A stretch of 64,000 nucleotides of DNA from Thiomicrospira pelophila DSM 1534 (GTDB lineage: Bacteria; Pseudomonadota; Gammaproteobacteria; Thiomicrospirales; Thiomicrospiraceae). This document shows positions 18,819-28,378 of this stretch, in pieces. The number at the start of each line of letters is the position of its first letter. The first letter of the stretch is position 1. The notes beneath the pieces were generated by a model that made no database searches, was not told the origin of the DNA, and saw only the letters and a list, made by a program, of their open reading frames with translations. The translations under genes were made by a program, and so were the position numbers. The DNA lies in contig NZ_JOMR01000001.1 of the NCBI RefSeq assembly GCF_000711195.1, forward strand, positions 1,550,001 to 1,614,000, written 5' to 3'.

Positions 18819-19366
18819 TCGCTGGCCTTTTGCTTTGCATGTTTGGGGCGAAACGCTTTCACAAAGTCATCATGGGTTTCTAGAAACGGCCCTTCAATTA
18901 AATCTATGCAATAAGGCACCGCTGGAAAAACCGCTTCTAAACATTCACTAATCGCCGATGGCTTGCCCGGTAAATTAATAATCAAACAAGATCCTCGTGT
19001 GCCTGCAATTTGGCGCGATAAAATCGCGGTTGGCACATATTGCAATGATACAGCGCGCATCTGTTCGGCAAAACCATCTAAAACTTTATCACAAACCGCC
19101 ATGGTCGCTTCAGGCGTCACATCGCGTTTAGCCGGACCAGTACCACCTGTGGTTAAAATTAAACAACAGCCGTCTTCATCCACCATCTGGGTTAGGGTTT
19201 GCTCAATGGTGGCCTGATCATCTGGAATTAGTTTTGGCACCGCTTGCCAACTTGTTGATAAAGCGAGTTTTATCCATTCTTGCATGGCCGGCCCGCCTAA
19301 GTCTTCATAAACGCCAGAACTGGCGCGATCTGAAACCGTCACAAAGCCAATTTTAATGTTTTGCAT
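18815..19366 (-). CDS. mog: Molybdopterin adenylyltransferase
   Basis: Mog/MogA adenylates molybdopterin before molybdenum insertion. The 183-residue protein has the MoCF-domain motifs TVSDRASSGVYEDLGGP, LTTGGTGPAKRDVTPEAT and INLPGKPSAI. Length is near E. coli MogA (195). AGGGG lies five bases before the ATG at 19366. It is the first gene of mog-prmB-carbonic anhydrase and is divergent from lon, with a 77-bp spacer that must hold both promoters. Confidence 0.9.
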   Translation of the reverse strand: MQNIKIGFVTVSDRASSGVYEDLGGPAMQEWIKLALSTSWQAVPKLIPDDQATIEQTLTQMVDEDGCCLILTTGGTGPAKRDVTPEATMAVCDKVLDGFAEQMRAVSLQYVPTAILSRQIAGTRGSCLIINLPGKPSAISECLEAVFPAVPYCIDLIEGPFLETHDDFVKAFRPKHAKQKASE

Positions 19367-19443
19367 GCACTCCCCTTGAAACTGAGCATTAAGACCCGCA
19401 TATGATACCGTAATTCATTAACTAATATAAAATTGAAGCCCGT

Positions 19444-22122
19444 ATGAGCGACTCAGAATTAGAACACGAAAATTCAAAAACATCCGCAAACGAAGAAGAT
19501 TCCGACAATCCAACCCAGGATTCGTGGGATGCCGTCAACAATGAAGTGTACAGTTCAGACGATTCATTTGAACCAACTAACCAGGCGGAGCAAAATGATG
19601 CGTCACCGAATGCGGCTGATAGCAAACTCGAAAAATCCGAGTCAGAAGACGCTGTATTTGATGACATCGAATCCGACGATGAAGTACATTATGAAGCCGA
19701 CATTACCCCAAAATTACTGGCTAAAGCCACCGCCAGTTTGCCACAGGCGATTTTTTTAATCCCCATTAAAGAGCGGCCTTTCTTTCCGGGTCAAACGCTA
19801 CCTGTGGTGTTGAACAAAAGTGTTTGGTTAGAAACTATTGAAGCCATAACCGAAAGTGGAGCTAAGCATGTGGGCGTCATTTATGTCGATAACGACGACC
19901 ACCACAACGCTAAACCCGAAGAATTCCATAAAATTGGTACGCTAATCCGTATTCACGAACCAAAAATTCGTGACCATCATATTCAGTTAGTGGCCGAAGG
20001 CGTGTGCCGTTTTCAAATCGAACATTGGTTAAGCGATAGCGCACCTTACAAAGCACAAGTGAGCTACCCAAAAGATATTCGCACCGCGACCGACAAAGAA
20101 TACAAAGCTTACGGCTTAGCGATCATGAATGCGTTTCGTGAGCTTTTACCACTTAACCCGCTCTACAGCGAGGAATTACGTTACTTTTTAAATCGCTACA
20201 ACCCAGAAGACCCAGAACACCTGGCCGACTTTGCCGCCGCCATTACTACTGCAAATGCTGAGCAGCTGCAAGATGTGCTCGAAACCTTGGATTTAATGGA
20301 ACGCCTAGAAAAAGTATTGGCCTTGTTTAAGCATGAAATTGAAGTCACCAAACTTCAATTCAATATCCGTGAACGAGTAGAAGAAAATCTAAGCGATCAA
20401 CAACGTGACTTTTTCTTGCGTCAACAATTAAAAGAAATTCAAAAAGAACTTGGCATTGTCAAAGATGATCGCACAGCGGATGCGGACCTTTTTCAAGAGC
20501 GCATGCAAAGTTTAGCGCTCACTGAAGAAGCCGAAAAGAAAGCCGAAGAAGAACTCAATAAGCTGGCTATTTTAGACCCCCAATCACCCGAATATAACGT
20601 ATCGCGTAATTGGCTTGACTGGTTAACCCAACTTCCCTGGGGCAAACACAGCAAAGATAAACTCGACTTAAAACGAGCGCGCAAAATTTTAGATAAAGGT
20701 CACGATGGTCTAGACGATGTTAAAGACCGTATTCTCGAGTTCTTAGCCGTGGGCGCTTTAAAAGGTGAAGTATCGGGATCGATTATCTGCTTGGTTGGCC
20801 CACCCGGCGTGGGGAAAACCTCGATTGGGCGTTCGATCGCCGATACGCTAGGCCGCCAGTTTTATCGCTTCTCAGTGGGCGGAATGCGAGATGAAGCCGA
20901 AATAAAAGGCCATCGCCGAACCTATATTGGCGCGATGCCGGGTAAATTTGTGCAAGCCTTAAAAGACTGCCAAACCGCCAATCCGGTGATCATGTTAGAT
21001 GAAGTCGATAAAATCGGCGCCTCCTATCAAGGCGATCCCGCCTCGGCTTTGCTCGAAGTATTAGATCCAGAACAAAACCATGAATTTATGGATCACTTCA
21101 TGGACTTACGCTTTGATTTATCCAAAGCGGTTTTCATCTGCACCGCCAACACCTTGGACACGATTCCAGGGCCATTATTAGACCGCATGGAAGTGATTCG
21201 TTTATCAGGTTATATCACCGAAGAGAAAATTCAGATTGCCAAACATCACCTTTGGCCTGAACTCTTAAAAGACGCGGGCTTAAGCAAACAACAAATGCAA
21301 ATAACACCGGCCGCTATCCGACAAGTCATCGAAGGTTATGCGCGTGAAGCCGGTGTGCGTAATTTGAAAAAACAACTGGCGAAACTCATTCGCAAAGTCG
21401 CGATTAAATTGGTGACGGGGGAAATTGAGCAGGCGCGCTTACACTTAAATCAGCTTGAGACCTATTTAGGACAACCTCGATTTAATTTAGAAAAACACCA
21501 ACAACAAATCGGCACGGTTACCGGCTTAGCTTGGACGTCAATGGGTGGCGCGACCTTAACCATTGAAGCCAGTCGCGTGCACACGCTTAATCGCGGTTTT
21601 AAATTATCCGGTCAGCTGGGCGAAGTGATGCAAGAATCGGCGGGTATTGCTTATAGCTATATTTCATCCAACCTAGATAAATTTAAAGCCGATCCAAAAT
21701 TCTTTGATGAAGCCTTTGTGCACTTGCACGTACCGGACGGCGCCACGCCTAAGGACGGCCCAAGCGCCGGTGTGACGATGGCGACCGCCCTGTTATCGCT
21801 AGCGCGAGATGAAGCTGTAATTCGTCCACTCGCCATGACGGGCGAGCTCAGCTTAACCGGCCAAGTGTTACCCGTAGGTGGGATACGTGAAAAAGTCATC
21901 GCCGCCAAACGCATCGGTTTAAAAGAGTTGATTCTGCCGGACGACAACCGCAAAGACTACAATGAATTACCGGATTATCTAAAAACCGATATGACGGTGC
22001 ATTTTGCCAAGGTGTTTGATGATGTGGCGAAACTGACGTTTAATATTCGCAGCAAATCCAACGCAGTTAAACGCCTTGAAAAAACCACATTAAAACCTGA
22101 AAGTGCGACTAAAGAAAGTTAA
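19444..22122 (+). CDS. lon: ATP-dependent protease Lon with a long acidic N-terminal extension
   Basis: Lon degrades misfolded and regulatory proteins. Domains in order: an unusual acidic, Ser/Asp/Glu-rich tail (residues 1 to about 90); the N-terminal substrate-binding domain beginning near FLIPIKERPFFPG; a coiled coil (VEENLSDQQRDFFLRQQLKE, near residue 315); the AAA+ domain with Walker A GPPGVGKT (452-459) and Walker B VIMLDEVDKIG; and the protease domain with the Ser774-Lys817 dyad (GPSAGVTM and GGIREK). It is 892 residues against 784 in E. coli, the surplus being mainly the acidic tail. The ATG at 19444 has no strong ribosome site, so a later start cannot be ruled out, though no in-frame ATG is seen before the Lon domain. 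It ends at a strong palindromic terminator. Confidence 0.95.
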   Translation: MSDSELEHENSKTSANEEDSDNPTQDSWDAVNNEVYSSDDSFEPTNQAEQNDASPNAADSKLEKSESEDAVFDDIESDDEVHYEADITPKLLAKATASLPQAIFLIPIKERPFFPGQTLPVVLNKSVWLETIEAITESGAKHVGVIYVDNDDHHNAKPEEFHKIGTLIRIHEPKIRDHHIQLVAEGVCRFQIEHWLSDSAPYKAQVSYPKDIRTATDKEYKAYGLAIMNAFRELLPLNPLYSEELRYFLNRYNPEDPEHLADFAAAITTANAEQLQDVLETLDLMERLEKVLALFKHEIEVTKLQFNIRERVEENLSDQQRDFFLRQQLKEIQKELGIVKDDRTADADLFQERMQSLALTEEAEKKAEEELNKLAILDPQSPEYNVSRNWLDWLTQLPWGKHSKDKLDLKRARKILDKGHDGLDDVKDRILEFLAVGALKGEVSGSIICLVGPPGVGKTSIGRSIADTLGRQFYRFSVGGMRDEAEIKGHRRTYIGAMPGKFVQALKDCQTANPVIMLDEVDKIGASYQGDPASALLEVLDPEQNHEFMDHFMDLRFDLSKAVFICTANTLDTIPGPLLDRMEVIRLSGYITEEKIQIAKHHLWPELLKDAGLSKQQMQITPAAIRQVIEGYAREAGVRNLKKQLAKLIRKVAIKLVTGEIEQARLHLNQLETYLGQPRFNLEKHQQQIGTVTGLAWTSMGGATLTIEASRVHTLNRGFKLSGQLGEVMQESAGIAYSYISSNLDKFKADPKFFDEAFVHLHVPDGATPKDGPSAGVTMATALLSLARDEAVIRPLAMTGELSLTGQVLPVGGIREKVIAAKRIGLKELILPDDNRKDYNELPDYLKTDMTVHFAKVFDDVAKLTFNIRSKSNAVKRLEKTTLKPESATKES

Positions 22123-22133
22123 TAGCTTGAGTT

Positions 22134-22163
22134 AGAACAAGCACCAGGCCTGGTGCTTGTTCT
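22134..22163. terminator. Perfect 30-bp palindromic terminator between lon and the GGDEF-EAL gene
   Basis: Fully self-complementary with AGAACAAGCACC on the left arm and its complement on the right, centred on the dispersed palindrome AGGCCT; a short T-run follows on the plus strand (22163-22166). It lies 11 bp after the lon stop and against the end of the convergent gene. Confidence 0.85.
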
Positions 22164-22164
22164 T

Positions 22165-24225
22165 TTAGGCGTTAGACTCGTCAGACACTAAGTCGACACT
22201 TGGATAACCAATCGCATAACCCTGCGCATAATCAATCCCCAGCTTTCTTACCATCTCAATTAAAGCCGGTTGGCTAACAAACTCAGCGATCACCTTAATC
22301 CCGACATGCTTGGCAAAATACACCACGCTTTCGACCACATATTGCGCTTCTTTGTTTTCCAGCAAGCCCTCAACTAAGGTGCCATCCAACTTGATATAGT
22401 CAACATTAAGCTTTAACAAATGTTCGAAATTAGAGTAACCCGTGCCAAAATCATCAATCGCAATTTTGCAACCACGAGATTTGACCTCACTAATAAAATG
22501 TGAGACTTCAGGATAATTCTCAATACCTTCCGATTCAAGAATCTCAAAAATCACGCGCCCAGCATTTTTATCGTTTAACAGACCAAAAATCGTTTTTCGA
22601 ATATCGTCACTAATAATGTCTTCATACGATAAGTTAATACTAAAATTGAGTTCTGAATCTTCAAACGCAGCAAACGATTTTTGCAACATAATCCTGACCA
22701 ATTGTGGGTAAAGTTTGGAGCGTTGCGCGACATGTAAAAAACTCGCTGGGTTTATATGCCCGCTATCATCCTCAATCCTCATCAAGCATTCATAATGGGT
22801 AATTCGATTGGTTTGCAAGTCACGAATCGCTTGAAACACAGGGGTCACCCGGTCTTGTTCAATCGCGGTTCGAATCTCATGACTAATGGATAAATTAGAG
22901 CGATACTGCGCCGAATAATCTAAATCAGGGCTATAACATAAGGTATTTAAACGCTTGAACTTGGCATGCAACATCGTCATTTCTAAGCGACCAAGGGTGT
23001 TTTCATGCTCCTGCGTACCCACAATCGTGACATTAAATTCGACATCGTGGTCATTAAACTGCGGTAAACGATCTTGTACTAAATGATGATGCAATTCGTT
23101 TAATAGTGCGTGTACATCTTCATTTAAATCCGGTGTAAAAATCAGTACAAATACATCGGCATTTAAACGATAAACCCGGTCTTCGACAAAGCGCTGCTTC
23201 AGTTTATAAGCCAGTTCACATAAGATTACATCGCCGATTTCGTTGCCAAATACTTCGTTGATTTCTTTAAATCCATCAATATTCACCATGATCACGGCTT
23301 CATTTTTGCGTAAACTGACCAAGTCTTGCTTTAATTTACGGCGGTTAAGTGCCTGAGTTAAAGTATCAACTTGATACATTTTTTCTAACTGCCGGGCCTT
23401 GCGCTCAACGTCTACCTGTAAACGATGACTGTAAGACACCATTTGAGATTGAAAGTCCGATACCTGCTGGTGCAATTTGCGCAACCGCCTCATCGATCTT
23501 TGGTTATAGTGGTGCATAACTAATAAGGCCAAGAATACCAATACGAAACTTGCCCCCAAAGACCAAATCGCGCTGGTAATTAATCGGCTTTGTTGGCTGG
23601 CATGATACTGGCTGACCAAGGCATCAAAATCATCTAAATACAAACCCGCACCTAGTACCCAGTTCAATTCAGGAATTAAATGAATATAGCTGGTTTTTTC
23701 ACTGGAAAAATCCGTTCCGGGTTTTGTATACCAATAACTGACTTGAGATTGACCACTTTCACGCAACTGAGATAAATATTGCTCTCGATAAGCAAAGCCT
23801 TTTTCATCCAATAGCCCAGAATCGATCAGCACACCTTCTTGACTCGGATCAATCGGTAACAACAAATGCTCGGCAAACCCGGGACCGCCTTCAATATCAT
23901 GCAATTTCAGAACAAAAAAGTAACCCCGATCCTCAAGACCAAAACGTTGAGAACGTAAGCGGTCAATGACTTCTTGGGCATCAAAACTATTGTTGTTAAG
24001 CGATTGTTTAATTAAGTTAAGTTCACGTTCTAAATGCGATTGAAGCGCAGAAAACTCTTTGTGAAAAAGGTCATTTTGAAAGGATTCTAATTGATGGGTG
24101 TTATCGCGGTATTGCAGAAAGAAAAACAAGGCCTGAAAACTCAGGGTTAAAATTAGGACCAAACTCAGCAACCCCCACCAGGTGCGTTTGAATAGCCAGT
24201 TTTCTGTTTCTTTTAAACGATCCAT
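22165..24225 (-). CDS. Membrane cache-GGDEF-EAL protein, probable c-di-GMP phosphodiesterase
   Basis: A 686-residue signalling protein. Residues about 15-35 and 215-238 are membrane helices that enclose a periplasmic sensor of single-cache type. A short coiled coil leads to a GGDEF domain in which the active-site loop is LNADVF in place of GGDEF, so cyclase activity is unlikely. The C-terminal EAL domain keeps the catalytic set: YECLMRI (ECL variant of EAL), FSINLS, LESEGIEN, IDDFGTGYSNF, YIKLDG and YAQGYAIGYP. It therefore probably hydrolyses c-di-GMP in response to a small ligand. I start at the ATG at 24225, which has GGGGAG eight bases upstream; ATG 24231 and GTG 24234 are closer to that site than is usual. 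It follows a lipoprotein gene on the same strand. Confidence 0.88.
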   Translation of the reverse strand: MDRLKETENWLFKRTWWGLLSLVLILTLSFQALFFFLQYRDNTHQLESFQNDLFHKEFSALQSHLERELNLIKQSLNNNSFDAQEVIDRLRSQRFGLEDRGYFFVLKLHDIEGGPGFAEHLLLPIDPSQEGVLIDSGLLDEKGFAYREQYLSQLRESGQSQVSYWYTKPGTDFSSEKTSYIHLIPELNWVLGAGLYLDDFDALVSQYHASQQSRLITSAIWSLGASFVLVFLALLVMHHYNQRSMRRLRKLHQQVSDFQSQMVSYSHRLQVDVERKARQLEKMYQVDTLTQALNRRKLKQDLVSLRKNEAVIMVNIDGFKEINEVFGNEIGDVILCELAYKLKQRFVEDRVYRLNADVFVLIFTPDLNEDVHALLNELHHHLVQDRLPQFNDHDVEFNVTIVGTQEHENTLGRLEMTMLHAKFKRLNTLCYSPDLDYSAQYRSNLSISHEIRTAIEQDRVTPVFQAIRDLQTNRITHYECLMRIEDDSGHINPASFLHVAQRSKLYPQLVRIMLQKSFAAFEDSELNFSINLSYEDIISDDIRKTIFGLLNDKNAGRVIFEILESEGIENYPEVSHFISEVKSRGCKIAIDDFGTGYSNFEHLLKLNVDYIKLDGTLVEGLLENKEAQYVVESVVYFAKHVGIKVIAEFVSQPALIEMVRKLGIDYAQGYAIGYPSVDLVSDESNA

Positions 24226-24328
24226 CCGCATCACTCCCCAACAAACAGAATTCCACTATCGCATAGAACAAGCAAAAAAAACAGATACAAGAAGTATTAA
24301 TTAAGTATTTATACAGATAAAATACATA

Positions 24329-24763
24329 CTACAAGGCCAATTCTTGCTCCAGCAACCACCCCCTTGAGCCATTCCGGAACTGCAACTGTTTCACCAATTC
24401 AAATGTATCATTTTGACGAAACCCGGTCGGCAAGGCTTTTAAAACAGAAACCACAGCCGGTTGATCTAAATGCGTTTCTATCCCTTCCTGATCAGCTTGT
24501 TGCAAACGTGCGACTAGATCCGTTTCATTAATCGCGGATTTTACGCGGTAACGAACTTGCGCGACATAGGTGTCCGCCCCTTGCTTATGCGCATTAAGCA
24601 TTTGGGTATCAGTCAATGGAAACAATTCATTTAACTTTAAGTTATCTTGCCAATAACGTTTGGCCATCACCTCTACCGCCAAGTCTGATGGTTTACTTTC
24701 AAAGCAACCTTGTAAGCCTAAAATTAAAACCCATAACAGCGCATATACCCAATAACGTCGCAT
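24329..24763 (-). CDS. Lipoprotein of unknown function
   Basis: A 144-residue predicted lipoprotein: signal peptide MRRYWVYALLWVLILGLQGC with lipobox LQGC and Cys20; residue +2 is Phe. The mature part is small, mixed alpha/beta, with YVAQVRYRVKSAINETDLV in the middle and LQFRNGSRGWLLEQ near the end. I do not recognise the family. GAGG lies nine bases before the ATG. It lies 103 bp upstream of the cache-GGDEF-EAL gene on the same strand and might be functionally linked, but the spacer is long enough for a separate promoter. Confidence 0.75.
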   Translation of the reverse strand: MRRYWVYALLWVLILGLQGCFESKPSDLAVEVMAKRYWQDNLKLNELFPLTDTQMLNAHKQGADTYVAQVRYRVKSAINETDLVARLQQADQEGIETHLDQPAVVSVLKALPTGFRQNDTFELVKQLQFRNGSRGWLLEQELAL

Positions 24764-24945
24764 CGTAAAAACCTCTTATAAAACAATTCATTCAATCAAA
24801 AATCGACTAAAAGTATAACATCCAATGGACAAAACAAGCATCAAGACCATCTTGGCTATACTTTTGTAGTCGTTTTGTTTTAAAATGGCCGGCAGTTTTG
24901 CTTATAGAAATCATAATAAGATAAATACAAAGGGTGGACACATAG

Positions 24946-25608
24946 ATGACACAAGATGAATTAAAACAGCTGGTGGCCAAAGCCGCCATTGAACACGTAG
25001 TTCCGGAAACCATTATTGGCGTAGGCACGGGTTCAACGGCCAACTTCTTTATTGACGAATTGGCTAAAATTAAACATACCATTGAAGGTACGGTGGCCAG
25101 CTCTGAAGCTTCAGCCGAACGTTTACGTGGACACGGTATTCCGGTACTTGATCTAAACAGCGTCAGTGAAATTTCTGTCTACATAGACGGCGCCGACGAA
25201 GCTGATCCGGCTTTACACCTTGTTAAAGGTGGCGGTGGAGCTTTAACACGTGAAAAAATTGTGTTAGCCGTGGCCAAGAAATTTGTTTGCATCGCCGATG
25301 AAAGTAAAAAAGTCGATGTTTTGGGCAAATTCCCTTTACCAATCGAAGTGATTCCAATGGCGCGCAGTTATGTTGCACGCGAAATTGTTAAACGTTTTGG
25401 TGGCGAACCCGTATTACGTGAAGGCTTCACTACCGACAATGGCAACATTATTTTAGATGTACACGGTTTAAAAATTACCGACCCGGTCGCGATGGAAACC
25501 GAAATCAACCAAATCGTTGGCGTAGTAACGAACGGCCTATTTGCCTGTCGCAAAGCTGATGTATTTTTATGTGGTAGTCAAAAAGGTGTTGAAACGATTA
25601 CGGCCTAA
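24946..25608 (+). CDS. rpiA: Ribose-5-phosphate isomerase A
   Basis: RpiA interconverts ribose-5-phosphate and ribulose-5-phosphate, in this organism type serving both the pentose phosphate pathway and the Calvin cycle. The 220-residue protein has the phosphate-binding [11 protein letters not shown], the substrate loop [20 protein letters not shown] (20 residues) followed by TREK with the catalytic Glu, and [12 protein letters not shown]. Length equals E. coli RpiA (219). GGGTGGA lies before the ATG at 24946. Monocistronic, ended by a good terminator. Confidence 0.97.
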   Translation: MTQDELKQLVAKAAIEHVVPETIIGVGTGSTANFFIDELAKIKHTIEGTVASSEASAERLRGHGIPVLDLNSVSEISVYIDGADEADPALHLVKGGGGALTREKIVLAVAKKFVCIADESKKVDVLGKFPLPIEVIPMARSYVAREIVKRFGGEPVLREGFTTDNGNIILDVHGLKITDPVAMETEINQIVGVVTNGLFACRKADVFLCGSQKGVETITA

Positions 25609-25635
25609 GCTTTAATGGGTATTTAACCAAATTTG

Positions 25636-25662
25636 GGGCGAACCTAAGTGTTCGCCCTTTTT
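25636..25662 (+). terminator. Rho-independent terminator of rpiA
   Basis: GGGCGAA (25636-25642) pairs with TTCGCCC (25651-25657) around an 8-base loop, followed by five T residues. Confidence 0.92.
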
Positions 25663-25736
25663 GTCAGAACTCACGATTTCTGTTAAATGACCTATCATCG
25701 TTTCAGTTTTTGACCAATAAAGAATAGGAGAAACCT

Positions 25737-26234
25737 ATGAACAAGCTTTCTACAAAACTATTTGGCGGGTTCATAATCGCGCTTTTAGGTGCGGTCTTGT
25801 TTTTCAGCTTATCGGGCGGTGAAAAAGCACCGGCGATTACAGTTAAGGCCTCTGATGGTCAAACCCTACAACTTAATCAGCCTAACAAACCCGTATTGGT
25901 CAACTTCTGGGCGACCTCTTGCCCAAGCTGTGTTAGCAAAATGCCGAGTTTGGCGGAATTGAAAAATGCATTAGGCGACCGTTTTGAGTTGCTATCGATT
26001 TCAATGGACTATGATCCGGCGGCCCAAGTCGATGCCTTTATTAAGGCGCACAACTACCCGTTTAACTTTATTAAAGATACCGACGGTTCTTTGAGCCGAG
26101 CATTCGGTGATATCAAGTTGACGCCGACCACTTTTTTAATCGCGCCCAATGGCAATATCGTCTACCGAAAAATTGGTGACACCGATATGACCCATTTGCA
26201 CGAGCGCATTGAAAAACTGAGTCCGCAACTCTAA
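25737..26234 (+). CDS. TlpA-like membrane-anchored thioredoxin-fold protein
   Basis: A 165-residue protein with an uncleaved or cleavable N-terminal hydrophobic segment (about residues 8-27) and a periplasmic TlpA/ResA-like domain. The redox motif is CPSC in FWATSCPSCVSKMP, and the cis-proline loop is LTPTTFLIAPNG. It probably reduces or oxidises periplasmic thiols, for example in cytochrome c maturation; the target is unknown. AGGAGA lies before the ATG. Monocistronic, with a terminator after it. A second, larger TlpA protein is encoded at 30469. Confidence 0.85.
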   Translation: MNKLSTKLFGGFIIALLGAVLFFSLSGGEKAPAITVKASDGQTLQLNQPNKPVLVNFWATSCPSCVSKMPSLAELKNALGDRFELLSISMDYDPAAQVDAFIKAHNYPFNFIKDTDGSLSRAFGDIKLTPTTFLIAPNGNIVYRKIGDTDMTHLHERIEKLSPQL

Positions 26235-26261
26235 GTTTGATGAAACATCTGAACCATGCAT

Positions 26262-26290
26262 ACAGCCCAGTCTTGGGCTGTTTCAATTTT
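26262..26290 (+). terminator. Terminator after the small TlpA-like gene
   Basis: ACAGCCCA (26262-26269) pairs with TGGGCTGT (26274-26281), loop GTCT, followed by the T-rich TTCAATTTT. Confidence 0.85.
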
Positions 26291-26307
26291 CTACCTACTT
26301 TTTAATC

Positions 26308-26928
26308 ATGCCTATTCAGGGTTTATATGCAATTACCGACCCAGCCCTATCACCAGGCCTGGTGGTTATTGAGCACGTACGTCAAGCGCTCGAAGGCGGC
26401 GCTCGTATAGTCCAATATCGTGATAAAAGCTCTGACTTTGACCAACAGTTAGAAACCGCTCGCCAACTTAAAACCCTGTGCGAGCACTACCAGGCCTGGT
26501 TGATTATTAATGACTCGATTGAACTAACAAAACAAAGTCAAGCGCACGGAATTCATATTGGACAAAACGATGCCGCCTTAAACGAAGCGCGTGCTCAACT
26601 TGGTCACAAGGCCATTATTGGTGTCTCCTGCTATAACGATTTGGATCGTGCTCATCAAATGCAAAAACTGGGCGCGGACTATGTCGCCTTTGGCCGTTTT
26701 TTTAACTCAAAAACCAAACCCCATGCCCCGCCCGCCGATTTGGACACATTAACTCAGGCTCGTGCGCAGCTTCATATTCCAATTGTGGCGATTGGCGGTG
26801 TCACCGCCCAGAATGCACCGCCGTTAATTCAAAGTGGTGCACACAGTGTCGCGATTATTCAAGGATTGTTTGCGCAAGCCAATATCCGCCAAGCGGCGAC
26901 TGACATCGCAAGCCTATTCAATGTATAA
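26308..26928 (+). CDS. thiE: Thiamine-phosphate synthase
   Basis: ThiE joins the pyrimidine and thiazole halves into thiamine phosphate. The 206-residue TIM barrel has VQYRDKSS, the INDSIELTKQSQAHGIHIGQ region (20 residues), IGVSC, DYVAFGRFFNSKTK and VAIGGVT, all family signatures. Two perfect copies of the dispersed palindrome fall in this one gene: the first encodes SPGLVV in the loop after the first strand, the second YQAWL before the strand LIIND. No riboswitch is seen upstream; the ATG at 26308 lies 18 bp after the previous terminator and lacks a clear ribosome site. Confidence 0.94.
   Translation: MPIQGLYAITDPALSPGLVVIEHVRQALEGGARIVQYRDKSSDFDQQLETARQLKTLCEHYQAWLIINDSIELTKQSQAHGIHIGQNDAALNEARAQLGHKAIIGVSCYNDLDRAHQMQKLGADYVAFGRFFNSKTKPHAPPADLDTLTQARAQLHIPIVAIGGVTAQNAPPLIQSGAHSVAIIQGLFAQANIRQAATDIASLFNV
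26351..26364. repeat. Dispersed palindrome CACCAGGCCTGGTG, first copy in thiE
   Basis: Perfect 14-bp copy, encodes PGLV near residue 16. Confidence 0.9.
26489..26500. repeat. Dispersed palindrome ACCAGGCCTGGT, second copy in thiE
   Basis: Perfect 12-bp copy, encodes YQAWL in a different reading frame from the first copy 138 bp upstream. Confidence 0.9.
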
Positions 26929-26955
26929 TTTCGGTTTTAAAATAGAGTTCACGAC

Positions 26956-27048
26956 GATACGAAGATTATGGAATTAGCGGAAATAACCTTCCCCTCTAAT
27001 CGGAATTTTTACTCCCATCTTCGAACGAAATACAACCCACTTCGTATC
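26956..27048 (+). promoter_or_regulatory. Structured hemL leader with mutually exclusive pairings
   Basis: GATACGAAG (26956-26964) can pair with CTTCGTATC (27040-27048), nine perfect base pairs. Part of the same left segment, CGAAGAT (26960-26966), can instead pair with ATCTTCG (27018-27024). The two pairings exclude each other. A perfect DnaA-box sequence on the minus strand (27059-27067) follows, then the hemL ribosome site. No T-run is seen, so any switch would act on translation or mRNA stability. Confidence 0.4.
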
Positions 27049-27085
27049 TCTGTGTATTTGTGGATAAACAACAAAAAGGATGCTT

Positions 27086-28366
27086 ATGTCTCGCTCTCAT
27101 GATTTATTTATCGCCGCTCAAAAACACATTCCAGGTGGTGTGAATTCACCCGTTCGAGCTTTTAAAGGCGTAGGCGGCGATCCGGTCTTTTTTAAATCGG
27201 CCAAAGGCGCGTACTTAACCGACGAAGACGACAAGCAATATATTGATTATGTAGGTTCATGGGGCCCAGCGATTTTAGGCCACGCCCACCCAGAAGTGAT
27301 TCAAGCCGTGCAAAAACAAGCCGAACACGGTTTAAGCTTTGGTGCACCAACCGTGCTTGAAACCACCATGGCTGATTTAGTTTGCGAACTCATCCCCTCG
27401 TTTGATATGGTGCGCATGGTCAGCTCCGGCACCGAAGCCACCATGACCGCTATACGATTAGCACGCGGCTATACCGGACGCGATAAAATCGTTAAGTTTG
27501 AAGGCTGCTACCACGGACATTCGGACTCTTTATTAGTAAAGGCTGGCTCTGGCGCTTTAACTTTAGGTGTCCCGTCTTCGCCTGGTGTGCCTGCGGCGTT
27601 AGCGTCTGAAACCCTCACCCTGACCCATAATGATTCGGACGAAGTTCGCAAAGTTTTCTCAGAAATTGGCGACCAAATCGCCTGCATTATCGTTGAACCG
27701 GTTGCGGGTAATATGAACTGCATTCCACCAGAGCCTGGGTTTTTAGAAACCTTGCGTGAAGTGTGTGACCAATCGGGCGCAGTCCTGATTTTTGACGAAG
27801 TGATGTGTGGTTTCCGAGTAGGCTTAGACGGCGCGCAAGGTCGTTATAACGTCATTCCGGATCTAACCACCTTTGGCAAAGTGATCGGCGGCGGTATGCC
27901 GGTGGGCGCATTTGGTGGTAAAAAAGAAATCATGAGTCATATCGCACCATTAGGCCCGGTGTACCAAGCCGGAACCTTGTCAGGCAATCCAATTGCGATG
28001 GCGGCAGGTTTAACCACCTTACACCTATTGCGCGCCCCAGGTTTCTTTGAAAACTTAGAAGCTAAAACCACGCGTTTAGTGAATGGCTTACAAGCCGTAG
28101 CAGATGAAGCCGGTGTTCCGTTTACCACTAACCAAGTCGGCGCGATGTTTGGCTTTTTCTTCTCAGAAGACAAAAACATTACTCGCTTCGCCGAAGTCGC
28201 CAAATGCGACATGGAACGTTTCCGTAAGTTCTATCATGGCATGTTAAACGAAGGTGTTTATTTAGCTCCATCGGCCTTCGAAGCCGGTTTTGTATCCAGC
28301 GCGCATACCGATGCGGATATTGATAAAACGATCGAAGCCGCGCGCATTGTGATGAAAACTCTGTAA
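27086..28366 (+). CDS. hemL: Glutamate-1-semialdehyde 2,1-aminomutase
   Basis: HemL makes 5-aminolevulinate from glutamate-1-semialdehyde in the C5 haem pathway. This class III PLP aminotransferase has the PLP lysine Lys265 in [17 protein letters not shown] (the same number as in E. coli), [15 protein letters not shown] for phosphate binding and the [10 protein letters not shown] aspartate. I start at the ATG at 27086 with AAGGA five bases upstream, giving 426 aa as in E. coli; an ATG at 27080 is inside the ribosome site. The leader can form alternative hairpins. Confidence 0.97.
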   Translation: MSRSHDLFIAAQKHIPGGVNSPVRAFKGVGGDPVFFKSAKGAYLTDEDDKQYIDYVGSWGPAILGHAHPEVIQAVQKQAEHGLSFGAPTVLETTMADLVCELIPSFDMVRMVSSGTEATMTAIRLARGYTGRDKIVKFEGCYHGHSDSLLVKAGSGALTLGVPSSPGVPAALASETLTLTHNDSDEVRKVFSEIGDQIACIIVEPVAGNMNCIPPEPGFLETLREVCDQSGAVLIFDEVMCGFRVGLDGAQGRYNVIPDLTTFGKVIGGGMPVGAFGGKKEIMSHIAPLGPVYQAGTLSGNPIAMAAGLTTLHLLRAPGFFENLEAKTTRLVNGLQAVADEAGVPFTTNQVGAMFGFFFSEDKNITRFAEVAKCDMERFRKFYHGMLNEGVYLAPSAFEAGFVSSAHTDADIDKTIEAARIVMKTL

Positions 28367-28378
28367 TTTCGCGTTATT

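Noticed and set aside
26290-26308. A TPP riboswitch before thiE
   Set aside because: Only 18 bp separate the preceding terminator from the ATG, and no conserved thi-box sequence is present.
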